NCBI GenBank assembly: GCA_947501045.1
Contig: CANMUI010000002.1
Span: 124,001 to 188,000, forward strand
Length of the DNA stretch: 64,000 bases
Source: an uncultured Psychrobacter sp.
GTDB taxonomy: Bacteria; Pseudomonadota; Gammaproteobacteria; Pseudomonadales; Moraxellaceae
Reading direction: 5' to 3'
Numbering within the stretch: the first letter of the stretch is position 1; the number at the start of each line of letters is the position of its first letter. Below are positions 26,416 through 35,832 of the stretch, in pieces. The position numbers and the translations under genes are program-made. The notes under the pieces are model-generated. The model made no database searches, had not been told where the DNA came from, and was given only the letters and a program-made list of their open reading frames with translations.

Positions 26416-27243
26416 ATGGTAAAACTTGGCAACACTAGAATCTTAGGTCATCGCGGCGCTCGTAACGAAGCGTTGGAGAATACACTATCTGCTTTTCAGC
26501 ACGCTCATGGTTTGCATGCACGCGGCTTGGCTGGCGTAGAGTTTGATGTGCAGCTAACCGCTGACAATCATTTAATAGTGTTCCATGATGAGACCCTACA
26601 GCGCTTATGCGGGGTACAATCACGAGTAGACCAACTTAGCCTTGCAGAGATTGAGCGCCATCTACAATCAGGGCATCAGATTATCACTTTAGATAAACTA
26701 GCACAAAAGCTCTCAGATTCTTCTCAATCATGGCTCCCAGAGCATGAAGTATCGAGTCAAGGCTTTGTAGCTCCTAATTATTTCTTATTTAAGAACCTTT
26801 GCTTTGATTCTCCCCTATCTAAATTTACTCATATCGAATTAGAAATCAAAACTCATAGTCGCACTCCTCATTCTAAGCTTATTCAAGCACTGATAGACTA
26901 TTTTGTTGATACCCCTCTTGCCAGCCTCCCTATTGTTTTGACCACTTTTGACGTGCAACTCCTTAACCAATTGCGACATAACAAGTTTTTGGCAACCATC
27001 CCGCGCGGGTTGTTAGTACGTCTACCAGAACTGCTAGCTACAGCTTCTAATACTGCATTACAGTTGGGCTGTGTTCAGCTAGGAATATATCACCCGCTAA
27101 TTACTCAGGCTATTATTCAAGAAGCCCACCGTTATAATTTACTGGTAAGCGCATGGACCGTAAATGACATCGAAATAGCTAAACAGCTAGCTCAGTGGCA
27201 GGTTGATGTAATTATTACAGATATTCCAACACAGATGCTATGA
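26416..27243 (+). CDS. Glycerophosphodiester phosphodiesterase
   Basis: This 275-residue GDPD TIM-barrel enzyme hydrolyses glycerophosphodiesters to glycerol-3-phosphate and an alcohol. The catalytic N-terminus is LGHRGARNEALENTLSAFQHA with the HxxxxxEN pattern. It is followed by GVEFDVQLTADNHLIVFHDETLQR (metal ligands E and D, second catalytic H), IELEIK and the C-terminal VSAWTVND. There is no signal peptide, so it is probably cytoplasmic (UgpQ-like). An insertion of about 30 residues around 100-130 is longer than in UgpQ. Confidence 0.93.
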   Translation: MVKLGNTRILGHRGARNEALENTLSAFQHAHGLHARGLAGVEFDVQLTADNHLIVFHDETLQRLCGVQSRVDQLSLAEIERHLQSGHQIITLDKLAQKLSDSSQSWLPEHEVSSQGFVAPNYFLFKNLCFDSPLSKFTHIELEIKTHSRTPHSKLIQALIDYFVDTPLASLPIVLTTFDVQLLNQLRHNKFLATIPRGLLVRLPELLATASNTALQLGCVQLGIYHPLITQAIIQEAHRYNLLVSAWTVNDIEIAKQLAQWQVDVIITDIPTQML

Positions 27244-27498
27244 CTACAAGTGAGCTGAATATTAACATTGTAATAACGCTTTACATTATGTAGCTATTAT
27301 TTAACACACTAACATAATAGTAGCTTTGTTTACACTTTCCCTCAATTCCTGATAGCTAACAGGGTATTTACAATATAGTGAGATATAACTCATACAAGTT
27401 ATTGTTATTTCTTACTATTTTTCTAGTGTATAAACGTTCACTTTCTTTAGCTTTTAGGGTAATATAGAGCCTGAAACTAATACCGTTAGGAATATTAT

Positions 27499-28902
27499 AT
27501 GATTGCAAAAAAAGCAATTGACTTACCGCTTAAGAGCTTAGGTTTCGCTATCAGATCTGGTGACACTGTGCTGCGTCATGCTACTACGCAAGTGACACGT
27601 TTTAAAACATGGTTTGATAGTACTAAAACTAAGAGCGCGCTTAATGAGCAGCCAGCCACGAACCTTAGTCGTGCAAGCTTGGTTGATCAAAGCGATGTTT
27701 CTACTAAGAGTCAGCCAGTCGACTTACGTGAGCTTGAGTTTAAAAAAGCGCCTATTAACTGGATACCAGCGACTATTTTGGTGGCAACACCAATTGCTGC
27801 TGCAATCATTACGCCGTGGTATTTATTTACTCATCAAGTGAGTGCACCGGTTTGGGGTGTATTTGGCGCGTTTATGGTGTGGACAGGTATCAGTATTACT
27901 GCTGGCTACCATCGCCTGCTGGCGCACCGTGCTTATAAAGCGCATCCCGTGGTCAAAAACTTTTTACTACTAGGCTCGACGCTTGCCGTACAGGGCTCAG
28001 CTTTTGATTGGGTCTCCGGTCACCGTAGTCATCATCGTCATGTTGACGATCCTATGGATGATCCGTATTCAGCGAAACGTGGCTTTTTCTTTAGTCATAT
28101 CGGTTGGATGCTGCGCAATTATCCTAGCGGTAACTTTGATTATAAGAATATTCCAGACTTAACTAAGGACAAAGTGCTCCAAATCCAGCATAAATATTAT
28201 GGTCTTTGGGTTTTGGCTGCAAACGTAGGTTTGGTCGCTGCAGTGGGTTGGTTAATTGGTGACGTCTGGGGTACTTTGGTACTTGCTGGCTTATTGCGTC
28301 TGGTATTGACTCATCATTTTACTTTCTTTATCAATTCGCTATGCCATATGTTTGGCACTCGTCCTTATACCGATACCAATACAGCACGTGATAACTTTAT
28401 CTTGGCGATCTTTACTTGGGGCGAAGGCTACCACAACTATCATCATTTCTTCCAATACGACTACCGTAACGGGGTGAAATGGTGGCAGTATGATCCAACT
28501 AAATGGTTGATCGCTGGTCTATCAAAGGTAGGCCTAACTACTGATTTGCGTACTATTGATGATACTACGATCAAGCACGCTGAGGTGCAAATGCAATTTA
28601 AGCAGGCGCAGCAGCAGATTGATAACGTTAATGCGAGCGGTATTGATCTTCCTCATGTTATGAAGAGCTTCCAAGACCGGATTAAGTTTGAGTATGATGC
28701 TTTTACCAAAACCGTTGAAGAATGGCAAGCGCTAAAAGCTAAAGCTATTGAGATGAAAAAGACGGAATTTGCAGATCGCTTGCATGAAGTCGATGATAAT
28801 CTTAAGCACGAATATGCCAAGATTGAACGGAAAATATTTGAGCATAATGACAACTTAAAGATTGCTTTTCGCACAATTGGTCATTCTAAAAAGGCCGCTT
28901 AA
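27499..28902 (+). CDS. Acyl-CoA / fatty acid delta-9 desaturase
   Basis: This 467-residue di-iron membrane desaturase shows all three histidine boxes: GYHRLLAHRAYKAHP, SGHRSHHRHVDDP and GEGYHNYHHFFQYDYRNG. Four hydrophobic helices bracket them. Such enzymes put a cis double bond into C16/C18 acyl chains and keep membranes fluid in the cold. The protein is longer than usual: about 70 polar N-terminal residues and a charged, coiled-coil-like C-terminal tail of about 100 residues. A terminator follows at 28987-29019. Confidence 0.92.
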   Translation: MIAKKAIDLPLKSLGFAIRSGDTVLRHATTQVTRFKTWFDSTKTKSALNEQPATNLSRASLVDQSDVSTKSQPVDLRELEFKKAPINWIPATILVATPIAAAIITPWYLFTHQVSAPVWGVFGAFMVWTGISITAGYHRLLAHRAYKAHPVVKNFLLLGSTLAVQGSAFDWVSGHRSHHRHVDDPMDDPYSAKRGFFFSHIGWMLRNYPSGNFDYKNIPDLTKDKVLQIQHKYYGLWVLAANVGLVAAVGWLIGDVWGTLVLAGLLRLVLTHHFTFFINSLCHMFGTRPYTDTNTARDNFILAIFTWGEGYHNYHHFFQYDYRNGVKWWQYDPTKWLIAGLSKVGLTTDLRTIDDTTIKHAEVQMQFKQAQQQIDNVNASGIDLPHVMKSFQDRIKFEYDAFTKTVEEWQALKAKAIEMKKTEFADRLHEVDDNLKHEYAKIERKIFEHNDNLKIAFRTIGHSKKAA

Positions 28903-29287
28903 TAAGTACGACTTACGTTGATTTAACATCAATTTAACATCGTGACTTTCTTAACATTGTGATTTTAATAACTACTTTAAACATCTACCCTTCATCTTAA
29001 ATAGATGGAGGGTTTTTTTGTTATTAAAATTGGTTTATCAATAAAGTAGTAATAACGTAGGTGCGCCTGCAAACGTTTACAACAAGTGTGCATTACAGGA
29101 TAAAAACACAGTCTAACAGCTACGTGCTACAGCTATGCTATAGTAGACTTATTGACTGTTAACACGATTTAAAATGTCATTCATTGAGATATCGCTTATT
29201 AAAATGCCACTTAACTTAGTAATTTGTAATTGGTATCACTAATGATACAAGCAGGCGATTAAAACCTTATTTAATAGGACAGCATAT
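28903..29287. other. Intergenic region with one terminator
   Basis: Apart from the desaturase terminator at 28987-29019 and the presumed selO promoter near 29120-29150, I see no gene, repeat or structured RNA in these 385 bases. Confidence 0.5.
28987..29019 (+). terminator. Terminator downstream of the desaturase gene
   Basis: An ACCCTTCATCT / AGATGGAGGGT stem (one T-G pair) with a 5-base loop is followed by seven T. Confidence 0.88.
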
Positions 29288-30754
29288 ATGCGCTATCAAA
29301 ATACTTATGCCAATCTAGACCCACGTTTATACCATAAGCAGCCACCAACAGCGCTGAAAAACCCGCGTGCCGGACACTTTAATTTGGCTCTAGCAGAAAA
29401 GCTTGGCTGGACTGAGGATGAAGATTTAATGAGCCGTTGGGTGGATATCTTAGGCGGCCAATATGTGCCCACTGAGTTTGAACCCTTGGCTATGGCGTAC
29501 GCTGGGCATCAATTTGGACAGTGGGCCGGTCAGCTGGGCGATGGCCGTGGCCTTCTTATGGCGCAAGTATTGGATAATAGCGATACACTACAAGATTTGC
29601 ATCTTAAAGGTATCGGCCTCACCCCTTATTCGCGTATGGGTGATGGACGAGCGGTATTGCGTAGTACTATACGCGAATACCTATGCGGTCATGCTTTGAC
29701 CACGTTAGGGATTCCCTCATCCAATGCGCTGGGCTTTGTGGTGTCTGATACGCCAGTACGCCGCGAACGGATGGAAGCTGGTGCGGCATTGATGCGTGTG
29801 GCTGATAGTCATGTTAGGCTTGGTCATATTGAATGGATTGCAAGCTTTGCACCAGACCTGCTGGGCGAGTTTACCGACTATATGATCGACACTTATTATT
29901 CTGAGTGCCGTGATAGCGATAGCCCTATCTTATCCTTTTTACAAAAGGTAGTTGAGCGTACGGCGCGTATGATCGCCGATTGGCAATTGATTGGTTTTGC
30001 TCATGGGGTAATGAATACTGACAACCTATCCATTACAGGAAGTACGCTAGACTTTGGTCCGTTTGGTTTTATGGAGCGCTTCAATCCCGCTTGGATTAAT
30101 AATCACTCCGACCATACTGGACGCTATGCTTATCAAAATCAGCCCGCTATTGGCTATTGGAACCTTAACGTTTGGCTGCCACATTTTATGCGCCTACCAG
30201 ATGTCACGCGCGAAGCTCTAGCAGAGTGCCTAGCTCCTTATGAAGCTACTTTTATGCAGCATTATCAGCAGGGGCTTTGCCGTAAGCTTGGTTTAACTCA
30301 TGAGACCGATAGCTTACAACTGGCTTTTGATTTTTTGACCTTGTTAGAAGATAACTTGCTCGATTATACCAACGGCTTTCGCGGGTTATTAGGTCTAATT
30401 GACCCCGATACGCACCCTTATGAAAAGCAATTGCTAGTCACTATGATCAATGAGCTACCACCAGAAGCACTAACCCTTTATCAAGCCTGGCGTGAGCGTT
30501 ACTTGACAAAAACAGCTACCTTAACAAAAGCTGAAGTTGTTGATAGTTTACAGAATAATAATCCAGTTTATGTCCTGCGTAACAGTATGGCGCAGCGGGC
30601 TATTGTGGCCGCTGAGCAGGGTCAGTTTACAGAAGTGGAGCGCTTATATAATCTACTTGCTAATCCTTATAACGTACAGGATATCGCAACTGGGCTTGAT
30701 ACTATGCCCCCTGCTCCAGATGCACCGCAGCTACCGATCAGCTGCTCTTCATAG
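29288..30754 (+). CDS. selO: SelO/YdiU family protein adenylyltransferase
   Basis: This 488-residue pseudokinase-fold enzyme transfers AMP from ATP to protein Ser/Thr/Tyr side chains. It has AYAGHQFGQWAGQLGDGRG, LKGIGLTPYSRMGDGRAVLRS, HGVMNTDNLSITGSTLDFGPFGFM and NQPAIGYWNLN, all conserved in YdiU/SelO. The C-terminus ends ISCSS; the Cys at 486 sits where many eukaryotic SelO proteins have selenocysteine and is thought to be redox-active. Length matches E. coli YdiU (478). Confidence 0.95.
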   Translation: MRYQNTYANLDPRLYHKQPPTALKNPRAGHFNLALAEKLGWTEDEDLMSRWVDILGGQYVPTEFEPLAMAYAGHQFGQWAGQLGDGRGLLMAQVLDNSDTLQDLHLKGIGLTPYSRMGDGRAVLRSTIREYLCGHALTTLGIPSSNALGFVVSDTPVRRERMEAGAALMRVADSHVRLGHIEWIASFAPDLLGEFTDYMIDTYYSECRDSDSPILSFLQKVVERTARMIADWQLIGFAHGVMNTDNLSITGSTLDFGPFGFMERFNPAWINNHSDHTGRYAYQNQPAIGYWNLNVWLPHFMRLPDVTREALAECLAPYEATFMQHYQQGLCRKLGLTHETDSLQLAFDFLTLLEDNLLDYTNGFRGLLGLIDPDTHPYEKQLLVTMINELPPEALTLYQAWRERYLTKTATLTKAEVVDSLQNNNPVYVLRNSMAQRAIVAAEQGQFTEVERLYNLLANPYNVQDIATGLDTMPPAPDAPQLPISCSS

Positions 30755-31025
30755 GCATGCAAGATTTATACTCTTAAAACTCTATCATGCAACTAAATGT
30801 TCGTTATCATTTTATTATATCACTTCCATTTTTCATAGCTTCTGACTAGTCAGTTGCTTGACAATGATGTTAGAATAGTTGTTTTTTTAGCACACTGTTT
30901 TTGATTAGAACTCGCTGTAGTTTAGCTACTTTTTAGTTGTAAGCCTTAGTTATTGACTATCTGTTGCTGTCTTCATTTGTTTGAGACTTAGAACGTCAAT
31001 CTCTCTTATCTAATTTATTCTAACC

Positions 31026-33359
31026 ATGGCCATTACTATGAATGACGATACCCCTGCAAATAAAAATGATTACAATGAAAAAGAGCAGTTTGAAAAAGCT
31101 GCCTTGCATTATCATGAGTTTCCAAGACCCGGTAAAATCTCAGTTACCCCTATTAAGCAGTTGGCCAACCAACGCGATTTGGCATTAGCTTACTCACCTG
31201 GTGTTGCTGTCCCTTGTCTTGAGATTGAAAAAGACCCAAAACTGGCTGCCAAATATACGGCGCGTAGTAATCTAGTTGGGGTAATCACTAATGGTACTGC
31301 TGTACTAGGTTTGGGTAATATTGGTCCATTGGCCTCAAAGCCTGTGATGGAAGGTAAAGGGGTACTATTTAAAAAGTTTGCTGGTATTGATGTTTTTGAT
31401 ATCGAAGTGGCCCAAAACGATCCTGATAAGTTTATCGAAGCAGTAGCCGCGCTTGAGCCTACCTTTGGTGGCATTAACTTGGAAGATATTAAAGCGCCGG
31501 AGTGTTTTAAGATTGAGCGTGAACTGCGCGAGCGCATGAACATCCCAGTCTTTCATGACGATCAGCACGGTACTTCAATTATTGTGGCCGCAGGGATGCT
31601 CAATGCTTTGTTGTTGACAGGCAAAAAGATTGAAGAGATTAAAGTGGTCTGTTCAGGAGCTGGAGCGGCAGCTATATCTTGTTTAGATATTATCTGCGCA
31701 CTTGGCGTAAATAAAAACAATGTAGTTATGCTAGATTCACGCGGCGTGGTCAATACTAAGCGTGAACATCTTGACGAAAGCAAACTGCGCTATGTCCGTG
31801 ATATCGATGCTACTACACTTGATGAAGTTATGGATGATGTCGATATGTTCTTAGGATTATCAATGCCTGGTATCCTAAGCGTTGATATGGTCAAGCGCAT
31901 GGCAAAAGACCCTATTATTTTTGCACTTGCTAATCCAACGCCTGAGATCATGCCAGAGCTTGCGCATTCGGTACGCCCAGACGTGATCATGGCGACAGGT
32001 CGCTCAGATTATCCCAACCAAGTTAACAATGCTTTGTGTTTCCCTTATATTTTCCGTGGTGCCTTAGATGTCGGTGCTACCGCTGTCAACGAAGAGATGA
32101 AGATCGCTTGCGTACGGGCTATTGCTGCGATGGCACATGTAGAGGCAACACCAACGACTAACGTTGTAAAAGACGTTGATAGCATGCGTAGGTTTGGTCG
32201 TGACTACCTGATTCCTGGACCACTTGAGCCCAATCTCATTATCGAGATAGCTTCTGCAGTTGCTCAGGCTGCTATGGACTCAGGGGTAGCCACCTTACCT
32301 ATTGAAGATATGAGTACCTATCGTCAACATTTATCTGAATTTGTCTATAATTCAGCATTTGTGATGAAGCCTATCTTCGCTCGTGCCAAAACCGATCCAA
32401 AACGTATTGCTTACTGCGAAGGTGAAGACCACAATGTCTTACTTGCCGTACAAGTTGTCGTTGATGAAAAACTGGCTCAGCCTATTTTAGTAGGCCGACC
32501 ATCAGTGATTGAAACCAATATTGAAAAGCTTGGTTTGCGTTTAAAAGATGGCGTTAACATGACTATCGTCAATCCAGATGATGACCCACGTTACAAAGCA
32601 TACTGGCAAGGCTATTATGAAAAAAACAAGCGTCGCGGAGTTAGTGTCGAGCTAGCTCGTCGTGATGTGCGCCGCAAGACCACACTTATCGGTGCTCTAT
32701 TAGTGGATAATGGTGATGCTGATGGTATGATTTGCGGTACTTTCGGTCCTTACCAAATGCACTTAAAGTATGTCAAAAACACCGTTGGTAAAAAAGAAGG
32801 GGTTAACGACTTCTATGCTATGAACGCTGTACTCATGCAAGATCGTAATATCTTTATTGCTGATACTTACATTCATGAAGACCCTACAGCTGAGCAATTG
32901 GCTGAGATGACTGTACTGGCTGCAGAACAACTATGTCGCTTTAGTATAACCCCTCGTGTTGCCTTGGTATCACACTCTAGCTTTGGGGCTTCTGACAGTG
33001 TTAGTGCAAAGAAAATGCGCAAAGTCTACCAATTATTATCTGAGATGAATGTTGACTTTGATTTTGATGGTGAGATGCAAGGAGATGCAGCTCTAAACGA
33101 ACGTATTCGTTTAGAAGATATGCCCTCAAGTCAATTTAAAGGGGCGGCAAACTTGCTTATTTTGCCAACGCTTGATGCGGCAAATATCGCTTTTAATTTA
33201 CTTAAAACTGCTACCAATAGTGCCTCTATCGGTCCAATATTATTAGGTGCTGATAAACCTGTGCATATCTTAACGCCATCTGCAACGGCGCGCCGTGTGG
33301 TCAATATGACAGCTCTTGCAGTAACAGAAGCGCAAGATTTAGAAGAAGAGCAGCAGTAA
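31026..33359 (+). CDS. maeB: NADP-dependent malic enzyme with phosphotransacetylase-like domain
   Basis: This 777-residue MaeB-type enzyme decarboxylates malate to pyruvate with NADP+. The N-terminal malic domain has LALAYSPGVAVPCLEI, TNGTAVLGLGNIGPLASKPVMEGK and PVFHDDQHGTSIIVAAG; the cofactor domain has VCSGAGAAAISCLD and FALANPTPEI. From about residue 440 to the end it carries a phosphate acetyltransferase-like domain (DADGMICGTFGPY, LPTLDAANIAFNLLK), which is usually regulatory. Length is normal for MaeB. Confidence 0.96.
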   Translation: MAITMNDDTPANKNDYNEKEQFEKAALHYHEFPRPGKISVTPIKQLANQRDLALAYSPGVAVPCLEIEKDPKLAAKYTARSNLVGVITNGTAVLGLGNIGPLASKPVMEGKGVLFKKFAGIDVFDIEVAQNDPDKFIEAVAALEPTFGGINLEDIKAPECFKIERELRERMNIPVFHDDQHGTSIIVAAGMLNALLLTGKKIEEIKVVCSGAGAAAISCLDIICALGVNKNNVVMLDSRGVVNTKREHLDESKLRYVRDIDATTLDEVMDDVDMFLGLSMPGILSVDMVKRMAKDPIIFALANPTPEIMPELAHSVRPDVIMATGRSDYPNQVNNALCFPYIFRGALDVGATAVNEEMKIACVRAIAAMAHVEATPTTNVVKDVDSMRRFGRDYLIPGPLEPNLIIEIASAVAQAAMDSGVATLPIEDMSTYRQHLSEFVYNSAFVMKPIFARAKTDPKRIAYCEGEDHNVLLAVQVVVDEKLAQPILVGRPSVIETNIEKLGLRLKDGVNMTIVNPDDDPRYKAYWQGYYEKNKRRGVSVELARRDVRRKTTLIGALLVDNGDADGMICGTFGPYQMHLKYVKNTVGKKEGVNDFYAMNAVLMQDRNIFIADTYIHEDPTAEQLAEMTVLAAEQLCRFSITPRVALVSHSSFGASDSVSAKKMRKVYQLLSEMNVDFDFDGEMQGDAALNERIRLEDMPSSQFKGAANLLILPTLDAANIAFNLLKTATNSASIGPILLGADKPVHILTPSATARRVVNMTALAVTEAQDLEEEQQ

Positions 33360-33399
33360 ACTGAACCGTAAAAAATCATAAAAAAAGTTTAGAGCTACT

Positions 33400-33478
33400 G
33401 CCTGCTAATAATCAGTATTAGCAGGCGTTTATAAAAAACCAGTCCATGCTATCTTTAACAGCAGCGACTGGTTTTTTT
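33400..33478 (+). terminator. Tandem hairpins after maeB
   Basis: First hairpin: GCCTGCTAATA / TATTAGCAGGC, perfect 11 bp, 33400-33426. Second: AAACCAGTC / GACTGGTTT at about 33437-33473, followed by a T run. The second is the better rho-independent terminator. Confidence 0.8.
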
Positions 33479-33508
33479 ATAACCATAAATAATATATGAG
33501 AGATTACT

Positions 33509-34684
33509 ATGCAAGTCTATCTTGTTGGCGGCGCTGTCCGTGATCAGCTGCTAGGACGTCCTGTGACAGATAAGGATTTTGTGGTAGTGGGTGCAAGCAT
33601 TGATGAGATGTTAGCAGCAGGTTTTCAGCAAGTGGGTGCCGACTTCCCTGTATTTTTGCACCCTGACACTCATGATGAATACGCTCTTGCCCGTACTGAG
33701 CGCAAGCAAGGGCATGGTTATCAAGGTTTTAGCGTGCAGGCCAGTCCCGATGTAACTTTGCTGGATGATTTACAGCGTCGTGACTTGACTATCAATGCTA
33801 TGGCGATAGAAGTCAAGAGCCTTACTGACGACTCCCCTATTACTGGCAACATTATCGACTATTATGATGGTCTTGATGATATCGACAGCAAAATCTTGCG
33901 TCACATCTCGCCTGCCTTTAGTGAAGACCCCCTACGCGTACTGCGCACCGCACGATTCTATGGGCGTTATTACGAGTTAGGCTTTAACATCGCTAATGAG
34001 ACTATAGATCTCATGCGGCAATTAGTAAAATCAGGTGAGCTTACGCATTTAAGTAGCGAGCGCATTTGGCAAGAGTCTAGCCGTGCGACGATGCAAACCT
34101 CTCCACATGTTTATTGGCAGCAGCTGTTTGAAATTGATGCATTAAACGATCACTTCGCGCCTTTGGATCGTGCTTGGCAAAACGATCATGTTCGAGAGAT
34201 TATCCAAACCGCACTGTACTTTGCTGGACAAATGCAATTAAACCTCTCCCAACGCTGGGCGCTACTTATGGCAAGTCTTGATCTCTCTTTATTTAATTCA
34301 AAAGAAGATGAAACAACGGCTACTAAAAACATCATTGAGATAGGTAATAGCGCTAAGGTGCCCAAAGCGCAAACTCAGTTTGCCAGTTTGTTTGTTAGCC
34401 AAGCTAATAAGCTACGTGCTATCAATAAACTAAGTGCCGCCGAAAAGATAGACCTTATTCAAGCTTGTAGCGCTCATAAGGAGCCCGAAAAACTCTCGCA
34501 GCTACTGGTTACCAGTCAGGTGTTAAAACTGGCAATCCAGCACCGTGAGATGATGCTTGCACTAGAGAGCTTCCACGCTATCGGTATGGATGATATCGAT
34601 GCCAATTTAAAAGGCGCAGCTATCGGTACGGCTCTGCGAGAGGCCCGCATTGAGCATCTGCAAGCTCAAGAAGGTCAGTTTTAG
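33509..34684 (+). CDS. cca: CCA tRNA nucleotidyltransferase
   Basis: This 391-residue class II nucleotidyltransferase adds or repairs the 3' CCA of tRNAs. It starts MQVYLVGGAVRDQLLGRPVTDKDFVVVG with the GG-RD and DxD motifs, then RRDLTINAMA and FSEDPLRVLRTARFYGR. The C-terminal half lacks the HD phosphohydrolase motif of E. coli Cca, so it appears to be a nucleotidyltransferase-only form. It lies 3 bases upstream of the SDR gene, so the two form an operon. Confidence 0.94.
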   Translation: MQVYLVGGAVRDQLLGRPVTDKDFVVVGASIDEMLAAGFQQVGADFPVFLHPDTHDEYALARTERKQGHGYQGFSVQASPDVTLLDDLQRRDLTINAMAIEVKSLTDDSPITGNIIDYYDGLDDIDSKILRHISPAFSEDPLRVLRTARFYGRYYELGFNIANETIDLMRQLVKSGELTHLSSERIWQESSRATMQTSPHVYWQQLFEIDALNDHFAPLDRAWQNDHVREIIQTALYFAGQMQLNLSQRWALLMASLDLSLFNSKEDETTATKNIIEIGNSAKVPKAQTQFASLFVSQANKLRAINKLSAAEKIDLIQACSAHKEPEKLSQLLVTSQVLKLAIQHREMMLALESFHAIGMDDIDANLKGAAIGTALREARIEHLQAQEGQF

Positions 34685-34687
34685 TCT

Positions 34688-35506
34688 ATGAGTGCAATCA
34701 CGCAAAGCCTTATTGATTATCCCAAAATTCATACTAATAGTGCACCAGTAATGCTAGTCACTGGCAGCGCTAAGCGCATTGGTGCCACTATTATCAAAGC
34801 GGCTCATGACGACGGCTACCGCGTCATTATCCATTGTCATCACAGTAAAGAGGAGGCCGATGCCTTAGCTGCTAGTCTGAATAATAGCCGTGCTAATAGT
34901 GCTGCGGTCATAAAAGCAGATTTAGCATTGATTAATGACGATGAAGCATTAACCCAATTTACGCAAAAGGTAATGGATGCTTTTGGTCAGCTTGACGTCT
35001 TGGTGCACAATGCTTCCCGGTTTTACCCCACCCCTATAAATAGTATTGAAAACGAGCAGTGGGATGAGCTAATGCTGACCAATGCTAAAGTGCCATTATT
35101 GTTAAGCCAAGCATTGCTACCCTATTTGCAAGCACGGCAAGGCTGTATCATTAGCCTACTTGATATTCATGCGCATGATAAACCTTTTAAACACTACACG
35201 GTCTATAATATGGCAAAGGCGGCGCAGCGGATGATGGTACAGTCTTTAGCCTTGGAGTTGGCGCCTCTGGTACGAGTTAACGGCGTGGCACCTGGAGTTA
35301 ATGTTTTACCAGAAGCGGATAGCGACCAAGCACTTGATGACGCGCAGCAGCAAAGTATTATCAATTCTATCCCTATGCAGCGCATCGGTACGCCTGAAGA
35401 TATCGCGCACAGTGTGCTTTATTTGGCGCAGGTCAGCTACGTCACCGGACAAATTATTAGCGTTGATGGCGGTCGTAGCTTGACGTTAGCTGGTCATAAT
35501 AATTAG
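34688..35506 (+). CDS. SDR family oxidoreductase, pteridine reductase (FolM/PTR1-like)
   Basis: This 272-residue short-chain reductase has the cofactor motif LVTGSAKRIGATII, in which the RIG ending in place of a longer glycine run is typical of PTR1/FolM pteridine reductases. The active-site YTVYNMAKAA (YxxxK) and the C-terminal VTGQIISVDGGRSL are present. The usual active-site serine is replaced: LLDIHAHDKP carries an aspartate at that position, as in PTR1. It likely reduces dihydropterins with NADPH. Coupled to cca; the last gene before the tRNA. Confidence 0.88.
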   Translation: MSAITQSLIDYPKIHTNSAPVMLVTGSAKRIGATIIKAAHDDGYRVIIHCHHSKEEADALAASLNNSRANSAAVIKADLALINDDEALTQFTQKVMDAFGQLDVLVHNASRFYPTPINSIENEQWDELMLTNAKVPLLLSQALLPYLQARQGCIISLLDIHAHDKPFKHYTVYNMAKAAQRMMVQSLALELAPLVRVNGVAPGVNVLPEADSDQALDDAQQQSIINSIPMQRIGTPEDIAHSVLYLAQVSYVTGQIISVDGGRSLTLAGHNN

Positions 35507-35584
35507 GAACAGATAAATAATATGACTTACCTACTATCTTTTACTTGAAAATTTAAAAAATTCAGGTATTATAATGCGTCTACC

Positions 35585-35661
35585 GGGCCCATAGCTCAGT
35601 TGGTTAGAGCAGAGGACTCATAATCCTTTGGTCGTAGGTTCAAGTCCTACTGGGCCCACCA
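35585..35661 (+). tRNA. tRNA with CAU anticodon (Met elongator or Ile2)
   Basis: The 77-base cloverleaf has acceptor stem GGGCCCA/TGGGCCC, D arm GCTCAGTTGGTTAGAGC, anticodon stem GAGGA/TCCTT with loop CTCATAA (anticodon CAT) and T arm GTAGGTTCAAGTCCTAC, and CCA is encoded. CAU can read as elongator Met or, after lysidine modification, as Ile for AUA; sequence alone does not settle it. An integrase gene follows 171 bases downstream, so the 3' end of this tRNA is the probable attachment site of the island. Confidence 0.93.
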
Positions 35662-35667
35662 CATTCA

Positions 35668-35702
35668 AACCCTTACAGTCATTGACTTGTAAGGGTTTTT
35701 TA
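35668..35702 (+). terminator. Terminator of the tRNA gene
   Basis: An AACCCTTACA / TGTAAGGGTT perfect 10-bp stem is followed by T6. It begins 7 bases after the encoded CCA. Confidence 0.85.
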
Positions 35703-35832
35703 TTGTCTAAAATTTATGTAAAAGCATTGATGTAATTAGTTTCTTGATACTATCTTGATACTTTGACCATTGTAGTAATTAAAGTATGATGACTATTAAC
35801 ACTATGGTTATGTACTGCTGCATGGGTGATAT

